Shown: positions 15,453-23,632, numbered from the stretch's first letter. The stretch is 64,000 nucleotides of DNA from Roseobacter sp. MED193 (GCF_000152965.1 NZ_CH902583.1:160987-224986), one strand, 5' to 3'. Notes: generated by a model from the letters alone, not told the origin. Program-made: numbers and translations.

Positions 15453-17342
15453 TTGGGTAACAATTCCTTCTCGATTGACTTTGGTAAAAATGCGCGTGGC
15501 AGAACCGCACTGGGGGGAGCTCAAACTTTTCTGGGCCATACCGGGGGCGCAGGTTTACCGGGCCTTAAAAAAAATCAGGGAAAGCAGTCCGGAAATAGCG
15601 TTTTTACCCCCGCGAAGGGCTCAGCTGAATCCCTTGAAGCGGACCTTTTGTACAAGCAGGTCCTCATGGCCGAGGTGAACAATGAGAGCGCCCAGGTTGG
15701 TCTATTGGCCAAGAGCGGCGTAGAGCAGTTTCCCAAAGATATTCGTTTTTACAAATTCTTGGCCAGCCATTTGGTCAAGAAGGGGGAGCATATTGAGGCA
15801 ATTAAGTATCTCAGCCTTGCTCTGGCCCTTGAGCCCAAAAACGTCGAAACTCTGGTGTCTATTGGCAATGCGCTTGAAAACTGGGGCAAACCCCATGACG
15901 CGATCGGGTTTTATCAGGCGGCCCTCGGGATAGACCCAAAGAACCTCGCGGCGATCTCCAATCTGATCCATCTCAGCATGGCAGAAAGCGACTGGAGCTT
16001 TTTTCCAAAGTTGCCGGAGATGTTGAAGACGCTGAACCTCGGAAAGTCTTTTGGAAACCCTTTCAATCTGTTGGCGGTGACGGATGATCCGGCCATGCAT
16101 CGCGTTAACCTCGCTGAGCGGGACCGATTGTTGAAGAAAAATGTTCTTAAGAACGAGAAATTCCCTGCCAAAGGGACTGCGGGCGACAAAATCCGGATTG
16201 GGTATTTCTCTTCAGACTTCCATAGCCACGCCACGATGTTTTTGTTGGGAAAGTTCTTTGAAAACCATGATCGTGACCGATTTGAGGTTTACCTCTATGA
16301 TTTGCAAAGGCCTGAAGAGTCAGCCAAGGCGCGTGAGGTACGGGACGCCGCTGATCACTATGTTCCGGTGGCGACACTGACGGACAAGGAAGTGGCAGAA
16401 CGCGCGCGTGCGGATGGTCTTGATATTGCGGTTGATATGAAAGGGTTTACCAAGGGCAGCCGGCCCGTGATTTTTGGCCACCGGGCGGCCCCAATTCAGG
16501 TCTCTTATCTGGGTTTCCCAGGGACGACTGGGATCTCTGCCATGGACTATTTCCTTGCAGATAATGTCACTGTCCCTGCCAATAAACGCAGGTTTTTCGT
16601 CGAAAAAATCATGTACATGCCAGATTGCTATCAGGTGAACGACAACACACGTTCACACCCCGATGCAATCCCAACCAGGACCGAGCTTGGCCTGCCCGAA
16701 GACAAATTTGTTTTTTGCAGCCTGAATAACTCCTACAAGGTAACGCCAGTTGAATATGACATATGGATGCGGCTCTTGCATGCGGTTCCGGACAGTGTCC
16801 TTTGGCTGCTGGCAGCAAATGACTATGTCCAAAAGAACCTTATCGATGAAGCTGCGGCGAGGGGCATTGGCCCGGAGCGATTGTTTTTTGCTGGGCGGGT
16901 CAGCACGACAGCGCATTTGGCGCGCCTGCCTCAGGCTGACTTGTTCCTGGATACGTTTAATTGCTGTGCGCATACCACGGCAAGCGAGACCCTATGGTCG
17001 GGCGTGCCGCTGATCACCAAACCTGGGGATCAATTTGCCTCTCGTGTGGCTGCCAGCATCCTGACCGCGATTGGTTGCGAAGATTTGATTACGGATAGCG
17101 CCGAAAACTACTATGATCTTGCCTTGAAGCTGGCACAGGATCCCAAAGCCTTGGCAGAGATCAAACAGCGCCTGAAAGACAATCTATGGACCACTCCACT
17201 ATATGACTCCGAAGCCTATATTCGGAATTTTGAGAACCTGATGGAGAAGGCGGTAGAACGTCAAAGATCTGGAAAAGCCCCAGGGCATCTCTCCTTGACC
17301 CCAGATGAGACATTTGCTGCCAAGCAGGGACAAACAACCTAG
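15453..17342 (+). CDS. TPR-containing O-GlcNAc transferase-like protein (SPINDLY type, GT41)
   Basis: A 629-residue protein. After a low-complexity Gly/Asn/Lys-rich N-terminus (about 1-55) come TPR-like helices (about 65-165; AIKYLSLALALEPKNVETLV, AIGFYQAALGIDPKNLAAIS). The GT41 catalytic region spans about 245-605: RIGYFSSDFHSHATMFLLG, HRAAPIQVSYLGFPGTTG, FCSLNNSYKVTPVEYDIW and the UDP-binding CCAHTTASETLWSGVPLIT. Such enzymes transfer GlcNAc or another sugar to protein Ser/Thr or to other acceptors. The start is a TTG supported by GAGG seven bases upstream. Its neighbours, a Hint-domain exported protein and an L,D-transpeptidase, suggest a cell-surface target, but the acceptor is unknown. 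Confidence 0.88.
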   Translation: MGNNSFSIDFGKNARGRTALGGAQTFLGHTGGAGLPGLKKNQGKQSGNSVFTPAKGSAESLEADLLYKQVLMAEVNNESAQVGLLAKSGVEQFPKDIRFYKFLASHLVKKGEHIEAIKYLSLALALEPKNVETLVSIGNALENWGKPHDAIGFYQAALGIDPKNLAAISNLIHLSMAESDWSFFPKLPEMLKTLNLGKSFGNPFNLLAVTDDPAMHRVNLAERDRLLKKNVLKNEKFPAKGTAGDKIRIGYFSSDFHSHATMFLLGKFFENHDRDRFEVYLYDLQRPEESAKAREVRDAADHYVPVATLTDKEVAERARADGLDIAVDMKGFTKGSRPVIFGHRAAPIQVSYLGFPGTTGISAMDYFLADNVTVPANKRRFFVEKIMYMPDCYQVNDNTRSHPDAIPTRTELGLPEDKFVFCSLNNSYKVTPVEYDIWMRLLHAVPDSVLWLLAANDYVQKNLIDEAAARGIGPERLFFAGRVSTTAHLARLPQADLFLDTFNCCAHTTASETLWSGVPLITKPGDQFASRVAASILTAIGCEDLITDSAENYYDLALKLAQDPKALAEIKQRLKDNLWTTPLYDSEAYIRNFENLMEKAVERQRSGKAPGHLSLTPDETFAAKQGQTT

Positions 17343-17442
17343 TCTGCCACTGGTCCGACCAGGTGTTGCCGCCTGCGTGTAGCAACACCAAATCGTATTC
17401 GTCGTGTGAAACTGCTCCACACTTTGATCCTTGGTCGCATCC

Positions 17443-18042
17443 CTAAAGGATGCGCACCTGTGTACCCACTTTGACCAGCGGGTATAGCTGTTCAACATGC
17501 TGATTATACAGACCGATACAGCCAGATGAGCTCTGCCGCCCGATTTTTCGCGTGTCATGGGTGCCATGCACCAGATAGGCGGGCCAGCTTAGATACATAG
17601 CGCGGGTGCCCAGGGGATTGCCGGGGCCTCCAGGAAGCCGCGTTGGCAGGCTAGGGTCGCGTTCGCGCATCGACGGGGTTGGCGTCCAACTCGGGTTTTC
17701 CGCCTTACGGACCACCTTGGTGTAGCCGCGCTTCGTCAGCTCTTCTGACATGGGAACCGAAGACGGATAGAGCCGATAGGTTTCCCCGTCCCCACCCCAA
17801 TAGTGCACGGCGCGTGACGTTACATCTGCCAGCAGACAGCCCATGCCTAGGTCATCAAAATGGTCTTGCCAGTTCTGTTGTCGAAACGACGAGATATTTC
17901 GCTGAACGGAGGGTTGGTTCGAAATCGGCTCTTCGCTTTGCGGGAAGGCGTCGCTCGATTGTGCCCGCAGCAATGCAGGGGTGGCAAGCGTTGCACCAAG
18001 CCCCAGAAGGGCGGCGCGGCGATGGAGAGGTTTTGAAGACAT
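17443..18042 (-). CDS. L,D-transpeptidase (YkuD domain), exported
   Basis: A 199-residue envelope enzyme predicted to cross-link peptidoglycan peptides or attach proteins to them. A Tat-like signal is seen at residues 8-28 (RRAALLGLGATLATPALLRA). The YkuD catalytic block YLVHGTHDTRKIGRQSSSGC ends in the nucleophile cysteine of SSGCIGL (C near 183); the second histidine lies in HGTH. I chose ATG at 18042 because the signal peptide begins there. The open frame extends to 18180, but that extension lacks a ribosome site and runs into the mmsA terminator. No strong ribosome site precedes 18042 either, so the start is moderately sure. Confidence 0.88.
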   Translation of the reverse strand: MSSKPLHRRAALLGLGATLATPALLRAQSSDAFPQSEEPISNQPSVQRNISSFRQQNWQDHFDDLGMGCLLADVTSRAVHYWGGDGETYRLYPSSVPMSEELTKRGYTKVVRKAENPSWTPTPSMRERDPSLPTRLPGGPGNPLGTRAMYLSWPAYLVHGTHDTRKIGRQSSSGCIGLYNQHVEQLYPLVKVGTQVRIL

Positions 18043-18186
18043 GTTCGGGCCACACAGAGGTTTTTGGGAGGGACTGTCTACCCATATGGGATAGGACGCG
18101 GGTGTGAAAAGACCTGGGCGCATCACTTTTGCGTTTTTGACCGGATTTTTGCCGCCGTTCCCCTCAACCGTTCCCTTCAATGGAGA

Positions 18187-18223
18187 AACAAAAAAGAGCC
18201 CCGAATTTCTTCGAGGCTCTTTT
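18187..18223 (-). terminator. Terminator of mmsA
   Basis: AAAAGAGCC (18192-18200) pairs perfectly with GGCTCTTTT (18215-18223). On the minus strand it ends in a T-rich run. It lies between the mmsA stop and the L,D-transpeptidase gene. Confidence 0.85.
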
Positions 18224-18245
18224 CTTTAGTCATTTAAGCAAGGGG

Positions 18246-19745
18246 TTAGTCCATTGCTTTAAAGTTGAATTCGCCACCCTGACGGATGCCCGAAGGCCAG
18301 CGCGAGGTGATGGTTTTGGTGCGTGTGTAGAATTTGAACGCATCCGGACCGTGCTGGTTCAAATCGCCAAAAGCAGATTTCTTCCAGCCACCAAAGGTGT
18401 GATAGGCCAGTGGCACAGGAATTGGCACGTTGATGCCGATCATGCCGATGTTGATCCGGTTGGCAAAGTCACGCGCGGTGTCACCATCGCGGGTATAGAT
18501 GGCTGTACCGTTGCCATATTCGTGATCCATCGCATAAGACAGCGCTTCCTCATAGGTTTCAGCGCGCACGGTGGACAGAACCGGGCCAAAGATCTCATGC
18601 TTGTAGATGTCCATGTCAGTGGTGACATTGTCAAACAGGCTCGGACCAACAAAGAAACCCTCTTCATAGCCCTGCAGGCTGAAGTCACGGCCATCGACAA
18701 CCAGATCCGCACCCTGATCAACACCGGTCTGAACCAGGCGTTCGATATTGGCCTTGGCAGCTGCAGTCACAACTGGGCCATAGTCGACATCGTCGCCAGC
18801 CGTGTAGGGGCCAACCTTGAGGCTCTCAACGCGGGGGATCAGCTTTTCGATCAGCTTGTCCGCTGTTTCTTTGCCAACAGGAACCGCAACTGAAATCGCC
18901 ATGCAGCGTTCGCCTGCCGCGCCGTAGCCTGCACCGATCAGGGCGTCAGCCGCCTGGTCGAGGTCGGCGTCGGGCATGATGATCATGTGGTTCTTGGCGC
19001 CGCCAAAGCACTGAACGCGCTTACCCTGGGCACAGCCGGTGCCGTAGATGTATTCAGCAATTGGGGTCGAGCCCACAAAACCAACCGACTGGATGGTGTC
19101 GTCAAACAGGATCGCGTCCACAGCTTCTTTGTCGCCGTTCACAACCTGAATGATGCCCTTGGGCAGGCCCGCTTCTTCCAGCAGTTCCGCCAGCATCAAA
19201 GGCACCGAGGGGTCACGCTCGGAAGGTTTGAGGATAAAGGCGTTGCCGCAGGCAATTGCTGGGGCAAACATCCACATGGGGATCATCGCCGGGAAGTTGA
19301 ACGGGGTGATACCCGCGGTCACACCCAGGGCCTGACGCATGGAATACATGTCGATGCCGGGGCCGGCGCTGTCGGTGAATTCACCCTTCAGCATCTGCGG
19401 CGCGCCGATGCAGTATTCTACAACTTCCAGACCACGCTGGATGTCGCCTTTGGCGTCGGGGAAAGTCTTGCCGTGCTCACGCGACAGCACTTCGGCCAAC
19501 TTGTCCATATCCCGGTTCAAGAGGTCGACAAATTTCATCATCACACGGGCGCGGCGCTGGGGGTTCACTTTTTCCCACGCAGGCTGAGCTGCGGCAGCCA
19601 CAGCGACGGCCTGTGCCATCTCTTCTTTGCTGGCCAGTGGGCATTGTGCCTGCACTTCGCCAGTGGCTGGATTGAAGACGTCAGAAAAACGGCCCGAGGT
19701 GCCTTTGACGTGTTCGCCGTTGATGTAATGGGTGAGTTCTTGCAT
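18246..19745 (-). CDS. mmsA: CoA-acylating methylmalonate-semialdehyde dehydrogenase
   Basis: A 499-residue aldehyde-dehydrogenase-fold enzyme that converts methylmalonate semialdehyde to propionyl-CoA in valine breakdown. The N-terminus is MQELTHYINGEHVKG. The NAD site ITPFNFPAMIPMWMFAPAIA and SVGFVGSTPIAEYIY are present, as is the catalytic-cysteine motif GAAGERCMAIS. The C-terminal NVPIPVPLAYHTFGGWK is typical of MmsA. The start at 19745 is fixed by a strong AGAGGAGG eight bases upstream; the frame stays open to 19925 into the divergent LysR gene, which is coincidental. It is cut off from the other valine genes (3561-6740) by an unrelated transporter and surface-protein block. Confidence 0.95.
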   Translation of the reverse strand: MQELTHYINGEHVKGTSGRFSDVFNPATGEVQAQCPLASKEEMAQAVAVAAAAQPAWEKVNPQRRARVMMKFVDLLNRDMDKLAEVLSREHGKTFPDAKGDIQRGLEVVEYCIGAPQMLKGEFTDSAGPGIDMYSMRQALGVTAGITPFNFPAMIPMWMFAPAIACGNAFILKPSERDPSVPLMLAELLEEAGLPKGIIQVVNGDKEAVDAILFDDTIQSVGFVGSTPIAEYIYGTGCAQGKRVQCFGGAKNHMIIMPDADLDQAADALIGAGYGAAGERCMAISVAVPVGKETADKLIEKLIPRVESLKVGPYTAGDDVDYGPVVTAAAKANIERLVQTGVDQGADLVVDGRDFSLQGYEEGFFVGPSLFDNVTTDMDIYKHEIFGPVLSTVRAETYEEALSYAMDHEYGNGTAIYTRDGDTARDFANRINIGMIGINVPIPVPLAYHTFGGWKKSAFGDLNQHGPDAFKFYTRTKTITSRWPSGIRQGGEFNFKAMD

Positions 19746-19913
19746 CGGAAAAACCTCCTCTTGATCAGTTGGCCACAGCTTAGTCTTGCAAAAAGAGGTG
19801 GAAAAGGGGAAAGATTTCAAAGAGGATTTGCAGGAACGCAAATGGTTAACCGGGCGGCAAGGCCTGGAAACACCCTGGGAACAGCCCAGGATCAAACTGA
19901 GGGGATCGCGCAG

Positions 19914-20810
19914 ATGGATGCTCAATGGGATGATATGAAAGTGTTTTTGGCGGTTGCCCGCGAGGCTAGCCTGTCTGGCGCCGGGCGTATCCTAAAAATG
20001 GATCCCGCCACGGTTGGTCGGCGCATTGCCCGGTTTGAAGCTGCATTAGAAACCCCGCTTTTTGTCAAATCCCCTCAGGGCTATGCGCTGAGCGCGGCAG
20101 GGGACCGGCTTTTGGTGCATGCGGAGGCGGCGGAACAGGCCATGCGTGCCGGGGCAGAGGCCTTGACAGGACCAAGTGATACCCTGTCAGGGCAGATCCG
20201 CATTGGGGCGCCGGATGGCAGCGCCAATTACATTCTACCGCAGGTCTGTGCGGCAATCTGCGAGGAACACCCAGATTTGGACATCCAGATCGTTGCCTTG
20301 CCGCGGGTGATAAACCTCAGCCGTCGTGAGGCGGATATGGCAGTGACGGTCAGTGCCCCCACCGCAGGGCAACTCTTGGTGCAGAAACTGACGGATTACA
20401 AACTGCACATGGTCGGCTCGCATCACTATCTGCGCAAACACCCCCCGATCAAAAAGCTCGAAGACCTCAAAGGCCACAAAATGATCGGCTATATCCCGGA
20501 TATGATCTTTGATCAGGAGCTGGATTACATCAGCAATCTCGGGATTGAGCGGGTGGCGCTGGCCTCCAATTCGGTCTCGGTGCAGATCAAACTGGCGGCC
20601 CAGGGCACGGCACTTTGTGTCGCCCATGATTTTTCGCTACCGGCGCACCGGATGCTGCGCAAGGTTCTAACAGATAAGATCAGCCTCACCCGTAGTTTCT
20701 ATCTGGTGCGCCATCAGGGGGACCAGCGCAGCGAGCGGCTGAACCGCTTTGCCCGCGCCCTGACCAAGGGCATCCGCGATGAGGTGGCGCGGCTGGAGGC
20801 CTTGACTTGA
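19914..20810 (+). CDS. LysR-family regulator divergent from mmsA
   Basis: A 298-residue LysR-type regulator. The winged HTH spans about residues 5-64 (VFLAVAREASLSGAGRILKM, then DPATVGRRIARFEAAL) and the LysR substrate-binding domain about 90-290. GAGGGG lies nine bases before the ATG. The same frame is open upstream to 18987 inside mmsA, but the recognisable protein starts only here. Divergent arrangement with mmsA (168 bases between starts) suggests it regulates mmsA; the effector is probably a valine-pathway metabolite (inference). The A-x-x-G-R-I-L recognition helix resembles the LysR subgroup often found beside mmsA in roseobacters. Confidence 0.9.
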   Translation: MDAQWDDMKVFLAVAREASLSGAGRILKMDPATVGRRIARFEAALETPLFVKSPQGYALSAAGDRLLVHAEAAEQAMRAGAEALTGPSDTLSGQIRIGAPDGSANYILPQVCAAICEEHPDLDIQIVALPRVINLSRREADMAVTVSAPTAGQLLVQKLTDYKLHMVGSHHYLRKHPPIKKLEDLKGHKMIGYIPDMIFDQELDYISNLGIERVALASNSVSVQIKLAAQGTALCVAHDFSLPAHRMLRKVLTDKISLTRSFYLVRHQGDQRSERLNRFARALTKGIRDEVARLEALT

Positions 20811-20814
20811 CGCG

Positions 20815-20855
20815 GCGTTGCGGCAACGCTTGGTAATACGCAATAAAATTACCAA
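20815..20855 (+). promoter_or_regulatory. Two inverted repeats in the CBS-protein leader, one overlapping the ribosome site
   Basis: GCGTTGC-G-GCAACGC (20815-20829) is followed at once by TTGGTAAT (20830-20837) pairing perfectly with ATTACCAA (20848-20855) over a 10-base loop. The second arm runs into the AAAGGAG ribosome site (20854-20860). The second repeat could fold in mRNA and restrain translation, or both could be protein sites. Function is inferred. Confidence 0.45.
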
Positions 20856-20865
20856 AGGAGCGCAT

Positions 20866-21300
20866 ATGCTGGTTCAATTGATTCTTAAGTCCAAGGCGGG
20901 CGCCGCAGTTGTGACCGTGGCCCCAGATGCGTCCGTTGCCGATGCAGCAGCTCTGCTTTCGGACAAGGGGATCGGTACGGTGGTGGTCTCGTCTGATGGT
21001 CAAACAGCTGACGGCATCCTGTCAGAGCGTGACATCGTGCGGGAACTGGGCACCAGTGGTTCGGGCTGTCTGCAAAAACCCGTGAGCGCCTATATGACTA
21101 CCAAACTGGTGACCTGTTCCAGCCAGTCCAATGTGGAAGATGTTCTGAAGCAGATGACCGAGGGACGCTTCCGTCACATGCCTGTTGTGGAAGACGGGAA
21201 GATGGTTGGTTTGGTCTCTCTGGGCGATGTGGTTAAGGCGCAGCTTGCCGAAATCGCCATGGAAAAAGACGCGCTGGCAGGCATGATCATGGGGCACTGA
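20866..21300 (+). CDS. Tandem CBS-domain protein
   Basis: A 144-residue stand-alone pair of CBS motifs (about 10-60 and 75-130): VTVAPDASVADAAALLSDKG and LVTCSSQSNVEDVLKQMTEG, then RFRHMPVVEDGKMVGLVSLG. Such proteins bind adenine nucleotides and modulate partner enzymes or transporters. The start at 20866 follows AAAGGAG by five bases; an upstream in-frame codon would run through the leader inverted repeats. It is 55 bases downstream of the LysR gene and may be co-transcribed with it. The partner is unknown. Confidence 0.9.
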   Translation: MLVQLILKSKAGAAVVTVAPDASVADAAALLSDKGIGTVVVSSDGQTADGILSERDIVRELGTSGSGCLQKPVSAYMTTKLVTCSSQSNVEDVLKQMTEGRFRHMPVVEDGKMVGLVSLGDVVKAQLAEIAMEKDALAGMIMGH

Positions 21301-21530
21301 TCCCGCAGCCAAGCCCGTTCAACGGAGGTCTTGCCATCTTGGTCACCGCGGGAAATCCGCGCCAGAACCACAGGGGCAGGGCCTTTGGCTCTGTATCATC
21401 AGGGGAGCGCGACCAGATGACGCGCGGGAACAAGCAGTTGCGTATTTTCCCCCTCTTGCATCCGCAGGGGTTAAGATGTTTGGTCTGCGCGAGATTTTAG
21501 TTTGAAACAGGACCATGGCAGGAGAGTCCT

Positions 21531-22028
21531 ATGCGTATCGGCTTGTATCCCGGGACATTTGACCCGATCACTTTGGGTCATATCGACATCATTCGCCGGG
21601 CCAGTGCGCTGGTGGACAAATTGGTCATCGGGGTTGCGATCAACCGCGATAAGGGACCAATGTTTTCTCTGGAAGAGCGCGTCGCCATGATCGAGGTCGA
21701 ATGCGCGAAGCTGACAGAGCAAACCGGTACTGAAATTGTTGTGCATCCCTTTGAAAACCTGCTGATCAATTGTGCCCATGATGTTGGGGCCCAGATCATC
21801 GTGCGCGGACTGCGGGCAGTCGCTGACTTTGAGTATGAGTATCAAATGGTCGGAATGAACCGCGTGTTGGACAGCTCAGTCGAGACGGTGTTCTTGATGG
21901 CTGAGGCGCGCCACCAGGCGATTGCCTCCAAATTGGTCAAGGAAATTGCCCGGCTGGATGGGGATGTCTCCAGCTTTGTAACGCCGCGGGTCTTAGAGGA
22001 GCTGCGCAAACGGCTTGGCAAGAGCTGA
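21531..22028 (+). CDS. coaD: Pantetheine-phosphate adenylyltransferase
   Basis: A 165-residue enzyme for the penultimate step of coenzyme A synthesis, joining 4'-phosphopantetheine to AMP. The nucleotidyltransferase motif GTFDPITLGHIDI is at residues 8-20. The distal ISSxxVK-like region is modified here (FVTPRVLEELRK). AGGAGAG precedes the ATG. It stands alone, with 230 non-coding bases upstream and a probable terminator downstream. Confidence 0.95.
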   Translation: MRIGLYPGTFDPITLGHIDIIRRASALVDKLVIGVAINRDKGPMFSLEERVAMIEVECAKLTEQTGTEIVVHPFENLLINCAHDVGAQIIVRGLRAVADFEYEYQMVGMNRVLDSSVETVFLMAEARHQAIASKLVKEIARLDGDVSSFVTPRVLEELRKRLGKS

Positions 22029-22057
22029 GGCAAAGCTTTATTAAACGCTAAGAATGG

Positions 22058-22091
22058 AGGCGTGGGGCTGAGTGGGCCTGCGCCTTTTTTT
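22058..22091 (+). terminator. Probable coaD terminator
   Basis: A short stem AGGCG (22058-22062)/CGCCT (22081-22085), with extra pairing in the loop, is followed by a run of seven T. The stem is weak but the T-tract is good. Confidence 0.55.
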
Positions 22092-22129
22092 GTTCCGGGA
22101 AGCAAGTACGCCTGGAGTTTGGCGCTAAA

Positions 22130-22273
22130 CTAGCGCCAGAAAGCGACCCAATCGATCAACTCAAACAGTTTTTTGGCCAAGAACAACAGCGTGTCCCCAC
22201 CCGTGAGGAAGGCATCCGCGATAACTCCAAAGATTAGGAGAAGGCCAAGCCAGGTGGCAATTTTTGGTGTCAT
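22130..22273 (-). CDS. 47-residue membrane microprotein downstream of gap
   Basis: An open frame of 47 codons starts at ATG 22273 (MTPKIATWLGLLLIFGVIAD...) and ends AFWR-stop. It holds one clear hydrophobic helix (about residues 7-25) and an amphipathic second half (LLFLAKKLFELIDWVAFW). GAGG lies about five bases before the ATG. It lies on the same strand as gap, just beyond the gap terminator. I recall similar very short frames beside gap in other Rhodobacterales but cannot verify this here. It is below usual gene-calling length. Function unknown; a single-pass membrane protein is the simplest reading. Confidence 0.62.
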   Translation of the reverse strand: MTPKIATWLGLLLIFGVIADAFLTGGDTLLFLAKKLFELIDWVAFWR

Positions 22274-22290
22274 GGGGCCTCGTCAAACAT

Positions 22291-22322
22291 AAAACACCCG
22301 CTCAGATATGCCTGAGCGGGTG
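22291..22322 (-). terminator. Terminator or attenuator of gap
   Basis: A perfect 11-bp stem: CACCCGCTCAG (22295-22305) pairs with CTGAGCGGGTG (22312-22322) over a 6-base loop. On the minus strand the hairpin is followed by TTTT. It lies between gap and the microprotein, so read-through would be needed for co-transcription. Confidence 0.85.
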
Positions 22323-22388
22323 AAAAATCTCAAGAGTGACTTGCCCTTAGCCTAATAGGCTTGAGCCACTGGCAGCGCCGGGCTGGGC

Positions 22389-23390
22389 TTAGCCCAGGCG
22401 GCCCATGGCAACGGCCACATCGGCCATACGCACGGAGAAGCCCCACTCGTTGTCATACCAGGCCAGAACGCGCACCATGCGATCTTCGACCACACGGGTT
22501 TGGTCGGGGGCAAAGATCGAGCTCTCGGAAGAGTGGTTGAAATCGGTCGAGACCAGCGGGGCCGGCTCATAACCCAATACACCTTTCATCGGGCCAGCAG
22601 CGGCTTCTTGCATCGCAGCGTTGATCTGATCTGCAGTCACATCGCGGCTGGCGCGGAAAGTGAGATCCACAGCAGATACATTGGGTGTTGGCACACGAAT
22701 GGCAGAGCCATCCAAACGGCCTTTCAGATTTGGCAGCACCTCGCCCAGGGCCTTGGCCGCGCCTGTGGAGGTTGGGATCATCGACATGGCCGCAGCGCGC
22801 GCTCGGTAGAGATCGTCGTGGCGACGGTCGAGTGTTGGCTGATCACCGGTATAGGCATGAATTGTGGTCATGATGCCATGTTCGATGCCAAAGGATTCAT
22901 CTAGGACCTTGGCCAGCGGCGCCAGACAGTTGGTGGTGCAGGATCCGTTGGAGATCATGGTGTGCGAGGCTTCAAGCTCACCGTCATTGACGCCAAAGAC
23001 GATGGTCTTATCGACGTTTTTCCCAGGGGCTGACAGCAGCACCTTTTTGGCGCCGCGCTCCAGATGTGCCTTGGCTTTTTCACCATCGTTGAATTTGCCG
23101 GTGCATTCCAAAACCACGTCACAGCCGGACCAGTCCAGCTCTTCCATCTTATAGGTCGAATACATCTGCATATCACCACGCCCTAGGTTCATAGTACCTT
23201 CGCCAGTGGTGACTTCGCCTGGGAAACGTCCGTGCACGGAGTCGTATTTGATCAAGTGGGCTGCAGTGTCCAGAGGCCCGGTCGCGTTGACTTTGATGAC
23301 TTCGATATCATCGCGCCCAGAAGCGGCGATGTGTGACAGGGTGCAGCGTCCAATGCGGCCAAAACCGTTAATCCCGACTTTGATGGTCAT
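22389..23390 (-). CDS. gap: Type I glyceraldehyde-3-phosphate dehydrogenase
   Basis: A 333-residue glycolytic and gluconeogenic NAD(P)-dependent enzyme. The N-terminal Rossmann motif is VGINGFGRIGRCTL. The catalytic block is MISNGSCTTNCLAPLAKVLD (Cys near 152). The phosphate-binding regions STGAAKALGEVLPNLKGRLD and WYDNEWGFSVRMADV are also present. The start at 23390 follows GGAGAAAA; an upstream extension to 23438 is out of keeping with the family. Its promoter region carries three helically phased GGTGGCGYTAACG repeats, so sugar-responsive control is likely. Confidence 0.96.
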   Translation of the reverse strand: MTIKVGINGFGRIGRCTLSHIAASGRDDIEVIKVNATGPLDTAAHLIKYDSVHGRFPGEVTTGEGTMNLGRGDMQMYSTYKMEELDWSGCDVVLECTGKFNDGEKAKAHLERGAKKVLLSAPGKNVDKTIVFGVNDGELEASHTMISNGSCTTNCLAPLAKVLDESFGIEHGIMTTIHAYTGDQPTLDRRHDDLYRARAAAMSMIPTSTGAAKALGEVLPNLKGRLDGSAIRVPTPNVSAVDLTFRASRDVTADQINAAMQEAAAGPMKGVLGYEPAPLVSTDFNHSSESSIFAPDQTRVVEDRMVRVLAWYDNEWGFSVRMADVAVAMGRLG

Positions 23391-23499
23391 ATGCTTTTCT
23401 CCAGGCGAGCCAATCTTGATGTCGCGTATAGACCTCATTGGTTTCCTGCTAAAGGGGCAATAATAAAGAAAACACAGTATGTTAGCGCAAAACTAGACC

Positions 23500-23567
23500 G
23501 GTGGCGTTAACGGTTTTTACCGGTGGCGTTAACGGGAAACGTCATCTTTGACACGGTGGCGCTAACG
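23500..23567. repeat. Three helically phased GGTGGCGYTAACG repeats upstream of gap
   Basis: The 13-mer GGTGGCGTTAACG occurs at 23500-23512 and 23522-23534, and GGTGGCGCTAACG at 23555-23567. Spacings are 22 and 33 bases, two and three helical turns. Each holds a near-palindromic CGYTAACG core. A reversed half-site GTTAGCGC lies at 23481-23488. They lie 110-180 bases upstream of gap and 66-133 upstream of the divergent DUF808 gene. The arrangement suggests cooperative binding of a regulator, perhaps LacI-type. Confidence 0.6.
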
Positions 23568-23632
23568 CTTGTCACAGCGCGCAGATAGGGTAGGTTGCAG
23601 GGAAATTACTGCCGGGATTAAGGGTGTTTACG

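Noticed and set aside
18987-19913. Upstream extension of the LysR frame to 18987
   Set aside because: It runs through mmsA on the opposite strand; the regulator's HTH begins only at 19914.
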